Assembly: GCA_001795245.1 (NCBI GenBank)
Contig: MGOD01000019.1
Span: forward strand, 7,495 to 14,091
Source: Chloroflexi bacterium RBG_16_70_13
GTDB taxonomy: Bacteria > Chloroflexota > Limnocylindria > Limnocylindrales > CSP1-4
Length of the DNA: 6,597 bases
Reading direction: 5' to 3'
This document shows positions 4,903 to 6,597 of the stretch, piece by piece. Within the stretch, counting starts at the first letter, position 1, and the number at the start of each line of letters is the position of its first letter. Made by a program: the position numbers and the translations under genes. The notes beneath the pieces are model-generated. The model made no database searches, had not been told where the DNA came from, and worked only from the letters and a program-made list of their open reading frames with translations.

Positions 4903-6400
4903 GTGGCTGTCGCGGTCGATGACCCACCGCGGCCGGCAGAACGAACGGGGTCAGGTGCTCGTGATCTTCGCCGGAGGCCTCGTGGCGATCATCGCCGTCG
5001 CGGCGCTCGTCTTCGACACCGGCCAGAGCCTCGTCGACCGGCGGACGCAGCAGAACGCGGCCGATGCCGCGTCGCTGGCCGGCGCCCGCTACCTCCCGAC
5101 GGCCAACGGCACCTACCAGGGTGACTGCGACGACCGGACCGGGGCCCAGAAGGCGAGCGCCCAGCTGCAGCACGTGAACGCCGCGTGCGACGTCGCCGAG
5201 GCCTACCTCGACGCCGAGGGCATCGACCCGGCCAGCCGGATCATCACAGTCAAGGTGCCGCCCGGCCCCGAGAGCCAGTTCAGCAACCTTCCGGGCCACA
5301 TCGAGGTCCAGATCGAGAACACCCGGCCATCGATCTTCGCCGGGGTCCTTGGACTGGCCAACGTCCACACGGGCGCGATCGCCACCGCCGAGAACGCCAC
5401 CGACCTGACCCTCCCGTACTCGCTGCTCAGCCTCGATCCGCACGGGTGCGCCCAGTCGAAGATCACCGGCGCGCCGGGCTCGAGCATCATCGTCGGTGGG
5501 TCGATCCACGTCGACTCGGACTGCTCCCCGGATGCCCTGCTGCTCAGCGGCAACGGCGCCGTCGACGCACCTTCGTGCGACGCCGTTGGCGACATCCAGA
5601 TCAGCGGCGGCGCGACCGGTTGTGACGTCCAGGCCGCAGACGTCCAGGTCTCGGGCGATCCTCTTGCAGGGCTGGCGGCGCCCGCCATCCCGGCCGACCT
5701 GGGCATGATCACCCTGGAGCCCGGCGAGACGAAGCCCATCCCGAACAGCTGCACCTTCCTCGACGGCTCCGCATCGTCAGCGATCACGTCGCCGCCGGGA
5801 GCCTGCACCTTCGGCGGTGCCTTTGACGGGCACGCCTACCGGATGTGGCCCGGCTACTACCCGAGCGGGCTCCAGCTCAACGCCGGCATGTTCTACATGG
5901 AGCCGGGCATCTACTACATCGGCGGCGGCGGGATCTCGACGGCCGGCGGCGGCGCCAGCATGCGATCGGTCGATGCCGGAACACAGACCTTCGGCGGCGG
6001 GATCCTGATCTACAACGGCGACTTCCCGGACGACACGTACTGCGCGGGTGGGGTCACCACCGGGTGCACCGGCGACATGGACTTCAACGGCTCGGCGTCC
6101 ACGATCGAGTGGCAGGCGATCACGACCACGAAGTACGCCGGGCTGATCATCTTCGGCGACCGGGACTGCTCGCCCGAGTGCGGCAACATCACCCTGAACG
6201 GGTCAAACACGACGTTCGACCTGTCCGGGACGATCTATGCCGCCAACAGCCTCGTCAAGGTGAACGGCAGCTCGACGAGCTCGTTCGCGATCCAGGCCAT
6301 TGTCTACAACTTCCAGGTCAACGGCAGCGGCGGGACGCTCAACATCACCCTCGAGACCGACGGCCTCTATCACCTGAAGGGCGTCGGGCTCGTCGAGTAG
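4886..6400 (+). CDS. TadG-like protein with beta-rich, Gly/Asn-rich C-terminal domain
   Basis: This is a 504-residue protein from TTG 4886, or 493 residues from ATG 4919. The TTG has a strong ribosome binding site eight bases upstream. Residues 22-68 show the TadG N-terminal signature: G22-QVLVIF, a hydrophobic segment to about residue 43, D44, then DRRTQQNAADAASLAGAR. A region around 184-262 has DPHGC, GGSIHVDSDC, repeated Gly-containing short strands and DPLAGL, a pattern seen in TadG-like proteins of Gram-positive-type bacteria. The C-terminal half has PGYY (322), PGIYYIGGGG (340), GGGILIYNGDFPDD and SGTIYAAN (around 447). Four NGS turns at residues 401, 438, 460 and 479 suggest a parallel beta-helix. 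There are 12 cysteines, all external. It lacks the jelly-roll insertion of the first TadG-like protein but shares its C-terminal motif order. It is likely a surface-exposed pilus-associated subunit. No von Willebrand A motif was recognised. Confidence 0.87.
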   Translation: MSSITEWLSRSMTHRGRQNERGQVLVIFAGGLVAIIAVAALVFDTGQSLVDRRTQQNAADAASLAGARYLPTANGTYQGDCDDRTGAQKASAQLQHVNAACDVAEAYLDAEGIDPASRIITVKVPPGPESQFSNLPGHIEVQIENTRPSIFAGVLGLANVHTGAIATAENATDLTLPYSLLSLDPHGCAQSKITGAPGSSIIVGGSIHVDSDCSPDALLLSGNGAVDAPSCDAVGDIQISGGATGCDVQAADVQVSGDPLAGLAAPAIPADLGMITLEPGETKPIPNSCTFLDGSASSAITSPPGACTFGGAFDGHAYRMWPGYYPSGLQLNAGMFYMEPGIYYIGGGGISTAGGGASMRSVDAGTQTFGGGILIYNGDFPDDTYCAGGVTTGCTGDMDFNGSASTIEWQAITTTKYAGLIIFGDRDCSPECGNITLNGSNTTFDLSGTIYAANSLVKVNGSSTSSFAIQAIVYNFQVNGSGGTLNITLETDGLYHLKGVGLVE

Positions 6401-6426
6401 GACGCTCGCCTCGGCGACGGGACCAC

Positions 6427-6457
6427 GGACGGGCGGAGCTGGGGGCTCCGCCCGTTC
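6427..6457 (+). terminator. Strong hairpin between convergent genes, probable shared terminator
   Basis: ACGGGCGGAGC (6429-6439) pairs perfectly with GCTCCGCCCGT (6445-6455) around a five-base loop. A further G-U and G-C pair can extend the stem to 6427-6457. It lies 26 bases after the + strand TadG-like stop and only three bases after the end of the - strand gene. Neither side has a good T-run, as is common in GC-rich genomes. Because the stem is symmetric it could serve both strands. Confidence 0.65.
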
Positions 6458-6460
6458 GAT

Positions 6461-6597
6461 TCAGTTCGGGGTCTGGGAGGGCTTGGGCGTGTCCGAGGGT
6501 CGGGGCGTGTCGCTCGGCTCGCTCGAGGCGTCGTCGTCGTCCTGACTCGGTTCGGGTGACGACTCGCCGTCGTCCGAGGGGTCTGGGGAGGCTTCCC
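6461..6597 (-). CDS. C-terminal Ser/Pro/Asp/Thr-rich tail of a convergent gene (5'-truncated)
   Basis: Read on the - strand, a frame open from the right edge gives 44 residues before TGA (complement of 6461-6463). It is made almost entirely of Ser, Pro, Asp, Glu and Thr, with a run of four Asp, repeated SDTP and EPS units, and an ending SQTPN. This looks like the flexible tail of an exported, lipid-anchored or membrane-linked protein in a GC-rich bacterium. Coding is supported by the coherent composition, by the stop sitting next to the shared terminator hairpin, and by the lack of another gene explaining this DNA. The other two - strand frames are also open here but give Arg-rich peptides unlike a real protein. 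No function can be assigned, because the functional domain lies beyond the window. Confidence 0.65.
   Translation of the reverse strand, partial: EASPDPSDDGESSPEPSQDDDDASSEPSDTPRPSDTPKPSQTPN

Overview
The window comes from a very GC-rich bacterium: coding frames have almost only G or C at third positions, and non-coding DNA is scarce. It carries secretion-exposed, Flp-type (Tad) pilus genes of the kind common in Chloroflexota and Actinomycetota. The gene style (several TadE-like proteins followed by a large TadG-like protein whose C-terminal part is beta-rich) leans towards Chloroflexota, but this is an inference from protein character only; no taxonomic marker is present.

Layout on the + strand: the 3' end of one TadE-like gene (2-367), a complete TadE-like gene (364-915) and a large TadG-like gene (915-3566) form a first set with overlapping stop and start codons. 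A 245-250 bp intergenic region (3567-3814) follows. It holds weak hairpins near the first set and, near the second, a cluster of AGGTACCT/AGTACCT palindromes and half-sites over a candidate promoter placed so that the next gene would be leaderless. A second set with the same order follows: TadE-like (3815-4423), TadE-like (4420-4902), TadG-like (4886-6400). A strong hairpin (6427-6457) closes it. On the - strand the last 44 codons of a convergent gene with a Ser/Pro/Asp/Thr-rich tail end at 6461.

The TadE-like proteins are short, single-pass, pseudopilin-like proteins with an N-terminal G-QAL(T/A)-EF motif matching the prepilin peptidase rule for Tad pilins. The TadG-like proteins have a TadG N-terminal membrane segment and a long extracellular part. 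Together they probably form minor or accessory subunits at the base or tip of a Flp pilus, or a related surface structure. The major pilin, ATPase (TadA), platform proteins (TadB/TadC) and peptidase are not in the window.

The most notable points are the repeated E-E-G gene order with its own internal promoter region, a probable jelly-roll domain inserted in the first TadG-like protein but not in the second, and an even number of cysteines in every complete secreted product.
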